This document shows positions 38,747 to 40,649 of a DNA stretch of 40,649 nt, piece by piece. Source of the DNA: VBCK01 sp036270655 (GTDB lineage Bacteria > Pseudomonadota > Gammaproteobacteria > Burkholderiales > Burkholderiaceae_F). Below the pieces are notes generated by a model that was not told the origin of the DNA, ran no database searches, and saw only the letters and a program-made list of their open reading frames with translations. Every line of letters starts with the position of its first letter. Position 1 is the first letter of the stretch. The stretch is taken from NCBI GenBank assembly GCA_036270655.1, contig DATBCD010000018.1, positions 1 to 40,649 on the forward strand, given 5' to 3'. Made by a program: the position numbers and the translations under genes.

Positions 38747-38752
38747 TATACT
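38747..38752 (+). promoter_or_regulatory. candidate -10 of pepA
   Basis: TATACT lies 53 bp upstream of the pepA ATG in the 75-bp gap with lptF. No good -35 is present at 17 bp (AGATCA), so the call rests on the hexamer and its position. Confidence 0.4.
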
Positions 38753-38805
38753 GCGCGGCTTCCACTGGGTTCACTCTTTGTTGCCGCAGGCGGGACGCCA
38801 AGCCG

Positions 38806-40296
38806 ATGGAATTTAACACGAAGATCGCGTTGCCCGAGACGTTCAAGGCCGACTGCGTGGCGGTCGGCGTTTTCGACGAGAGTGGACTGACGCCATCAGG
38901 GCGCCGTATCGACGGCATTACGCGCGGCGCGCTGCGTGCAGCGCTGGCCACCGGCGACATGACCGGGGCGCGCGGCACGTCGCTGCTGCTCAGGTCGCTT
39001 CCGGGCGTTGCCAGCGGGCGTGTGCTGCTGGTCGGGCTGGGCAAGCCGGACGAATTCAACGACCGCGCGTACAGCGAGGCGGTGCGCACCGCCGTCAAGG
39101 CGGCCGGCGCGGGCAGCAGCTCGCTCGCGATCGCTGCCTCCGAATGGCGCGTCAAGGGACGCGATTCGCGCTGGCATGCCTCGGCGCTGGTGGTCGCTGC
39201 GCGCGAGGTGCCGTTCCGCTCCGACGAGCTCAAGAGCAAGAAGGACCCGAACGCATCGCGCCTGGCCCGGCTTCACCTGCTGCTGGACAAGCGCGACGCG
39301 GCCGTCGACAAGGGGCTGGCCGAGGGGCGCGCCATTGCCAACGGCGTGGATCTGGCCAAGCGGCTGGGCAACCTGCCGGCCAACGTCTGCACGCCCGACT
39401 TCCTGGCACAGCAGGCCCGCAAGCTGCAAAGGGACTGGGGCCTGGCCGTTCAGGTGCTCGATCGCAGGCAGATCGAGGCGCTGCGGATGGGCGCCTTCCT
39501 GTCGGTGGCCAAGGGATCGGATCAGCCGCCGCGGCTGATCGTCGCCAAGTACCAGGGCGCGGGCCGTGGCCGCTTCACCGACCCGATCGCGCTGGTCGGC
39601 AAGGGCATCACGTTCGACTCGGGTGGCATCTCGATCAAGCCGGCGGCCGAGATGGATGAAATGAAGTTCGACATGTGCGGCGCAGCTTCGGTGCTGGGGG
39701 CGCTGCGCGCCGCGGCCGAGCTGAAGTTGAAAGTGAACGTGCTCGGAGTGATTCCGTCCTGCGAGAACATGCCGTCGGGCCGCGCCAGCAAGCCGGGCGA
39801 CATCGTCACCTCGATGTCGGGCCAGACGGTCGAGGTGCTGAACACCGATGCCGAAGGCCGCCTGATCCTGTGCGATGCGCTCACCTACGTGCAGCGCTTC
39901 AAGCCCTCCGCCGTGGTCGATATCGCAACGCTGACCGGGGCGATCATCGTGTCGCTGGGCAACGTGCACTCGGGACTTTTCAGTCCGGACGACGAGCTGG
40001 CCGCGGAACTGATGGAAGCGGCCGGTCGCGCGTCGGACCGGGCCTGGCGGATGCCGGTGGAAGACGACTACCAGGACCAGCTGAAGTCGAACTTCGCGGA
40101 CATGGCCAATATCGGAATGCGGGGCAACGCCGGGTCCATCGTGGCGGCCTGCTTCCTGGCGCGCTTCACCAAGGGCGTGCGATGGGCGCACCTGGACGTG
40201 GCCGGAACCGCTTTTCGCGGGGGCAGCGCCAAAGGGGCGACCGGACGACCCGTTCCCTTGCTCACCCAGTTCCTGCTGGCGCGCGCCGAGGCCTGA
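38806..40296 (+). CDS. pepA: leucyl aminopeptidase PepA
   Basis: Cytosolic M17 metallopeptidase that removes N-terminal residues; in some bacteria it also binds DNA as an architectural protein. The 496-aa protein shows LVGKGITFDSGGISIKPAAEMDEMKFDMCGAASVLGA, with the metal-binding Lys and Asp residues, the signature NTDAEGRLILCDALTY at residues 346-361, and DIATLTGAIIVSLGN. The N-terminal domain has the usual GRVLLVGLGK. ATG 38806 is chosen; the longer frame runs back through lptF. It is the last gene of the window. Confidence 0.96.
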   Translation: MEFNTKIALPETFKADCVAVGVFDESGLTPSGRRIDGITRGALRAALATGDMTGARGTSLLLRSLPGVASGRVLLVGLGKPDEFNDRAYSEAVRTAVKAAGAGSSSLAIAASEWRVKGRDSRWHASALVVAAREVPFRSDELKSKKDPNASRLARLHLLLDKRDAAVDKGLAEGRAIANGVDLAKRLGNLPANVCTPDFLAQQARKLQRDWGLAVQVLDRRQIEALRMGAFLSVAKGSDQPPRLIVAKYQGAGRGRFTDPIALVGKGITFDSGGISIKPAAEMDEMKFDMCGAASVLGALRAAAELKLKVNVLGVIPSCENMPSGRASKPGDIVTSMSGQTVEVLNTDAEGRLILCDALTYVQRFKPSAVVDIATLTGAIIVSLGNVHSGLFSPDDELAAELMEAAGRASDRAWRMPVEDDYQDQLKSNFADMANIGMRGNAGSIVAACFLARFTKGVRWAHLDVAGTAFRGGSAKGATGRPVPLLTQFLLARAEA

Positions 40297-40418
40297 TCCT
40301 CCGGTCAGGCCGCCGGCGCGCACATTCGGGCGCGGGCTGGACCATAATTCGCGTTGAGTGACCCCGGTTACGGTACACGCGATGATGGACGGTCAAGCCC
40401 GTTCTGCCCTCTCCCCCG

Positions 40419-40649
40419 CCCCTCTCCCGCAAGCGGGAGAGGGGAGTCCAATTGTGGCCTGCCTGCCGCAAGCGGGAGAGGGGAGTTCGATTGCGGGCTG
40501 CCTGCCGCAAGCGGGAGAGGGGAGTCCAATTGTGGCCTGCCTGCCGCAAGCGGGAGAGGGGAGTTCGATTGCGGGCTGCCTGCCGCAAGCGGGAGAGGGG
40601 AGTTCGATTGCGGGCTGCCTGCCGCAAGCGGGAGAGGGGAGTCCAATTG
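40419..40649. repeat. tandem 39-bp palindromic repeats
   Basis: After one full palindrome (CCCCTCTCCCGC-AA-GCGGGAGAGGGG at 40419-40444) the unit GCCGCAAGCGGGAGAGGGGA plus 19 bases recurs at exact 39-bp intervals (40465, 40504, 40543, 40582, 40621). The 19-base part alternates between two versions (TCCAATTGTGGCCT and TTCGATTGCGGGCT). Because 39 is a multiple of three, frames across the array translate as 13-aa repeats, which are not a real gene. The array runs to the last base. The stretch 40297-40418 before it shows no gene. Confidence 0.92.

Noticed and set aside
40368..40646. A repeat protein with 13-residue units
   Set aside because: It is the translation of the 39-bp DNA repeats, without a ribosome-binding site or plausible fold.
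40419..40649. CRISPR array
   Set aside because: Units are contiguous and the segments between palindromes are near-identical alternating variants, not unique spacers; no cas genes are present.

Overview
The window is a GC-rich (roughly two-thirds G+C), densely coded stretch of a proteobacterial chromosome, almost certainly a betaproteobacterium of the order Burkholderiales. The evidence is gene order: hrcA-nadK-recN-fur-bamE-dapB-exbB/exbD, lgt next to ilvD, lptG/lptF divergent from pepA, and zapA-6S RNA-EVE protein are arrangements typical of that order. Both ends lie inside tandem copies of one palindromic repeat (49-bp period on the left, 39-bp on the right). This looks like a contig that broke in repeats at both ends.

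Layout. 1-225: repeat array. 226-8053: housekeeping genes, namely ferrochelatase and HrcA leftward, NAD kinase and RecN rightward, Fur leftward, then BamE, DapB, ExbB and ExbD rightward. 8108-8701: a small leftward unit of unknown function, with a strong promoter containing a palindrome, a 57-codon ORF, an intrinsic terminator and an 86-codon membrane-protein ORF. 8776-11577: a divergent locus with a Tat-exported cupredoxin and metallophosphoesterase on one side and an ECF sigma/zinc anti-sigma pair on the other. 11643-15544: an unknown protein, a YceI lipoprotein, a patatin-like phospholipase, an AraC regulator with a GyrI-like effector domain, and an orphan ParA ATPase.

15625-24509: a cobalamin uptake and salvage cluster. 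BtuB (outer membrane, behind a cobalamin riboswitch), BtuF (periplasm), BtuC (inner membrane) and a frameshifted BtuD ATPase import corrinoids. BluB makes 5,6-dimethylbenzimidazole, and CobU, CobT, CobS and CobC assemble the nucleotide loop. No corrin-ring genes are present, so within this window the pathway is salvage only.

24547-25940: a small coiled-coil protein, ZapA, 6S RNA and an EVE-domain protein. 25909-29508: a signalling locus with a FecR-like protein and a CHASE2 class III nucleotide cyclase, divergent from a Crp/Fnr regulator that keeps the cyclic-nucleotide-binding residues. 29727-34427: an exported unknown protein, a malonyl-CoA-synthetase-like ligase, Lgt and IlvD. 34460-36347: a small lipoprotein, then a two-gene toxin-antitoxin-like pair (winged helix plus nucleotidyltransferase) whose promoter has a 20-bp palindrome and leaves almost no leader. 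36488-40296: LptG, LptF and leucyl aminopeptidase. 40419-40649: repeat array.

The best candidates for undescribed biology are the winged-helix/nucleotidyltransferase pair and the 8.1-8.7 kb small-protein unit. Several conserved genes carry single-base anomalies (btuD frameshift, missing ATG in the EVE gene, an active-site change in HemH, an overlong Lgt). These could be real lesions or draft-assembly errors, and the reads should be checked before they are interpreted. No tRNA, rRNA, CRISPR array, insertion sequence or phage gene was seen.
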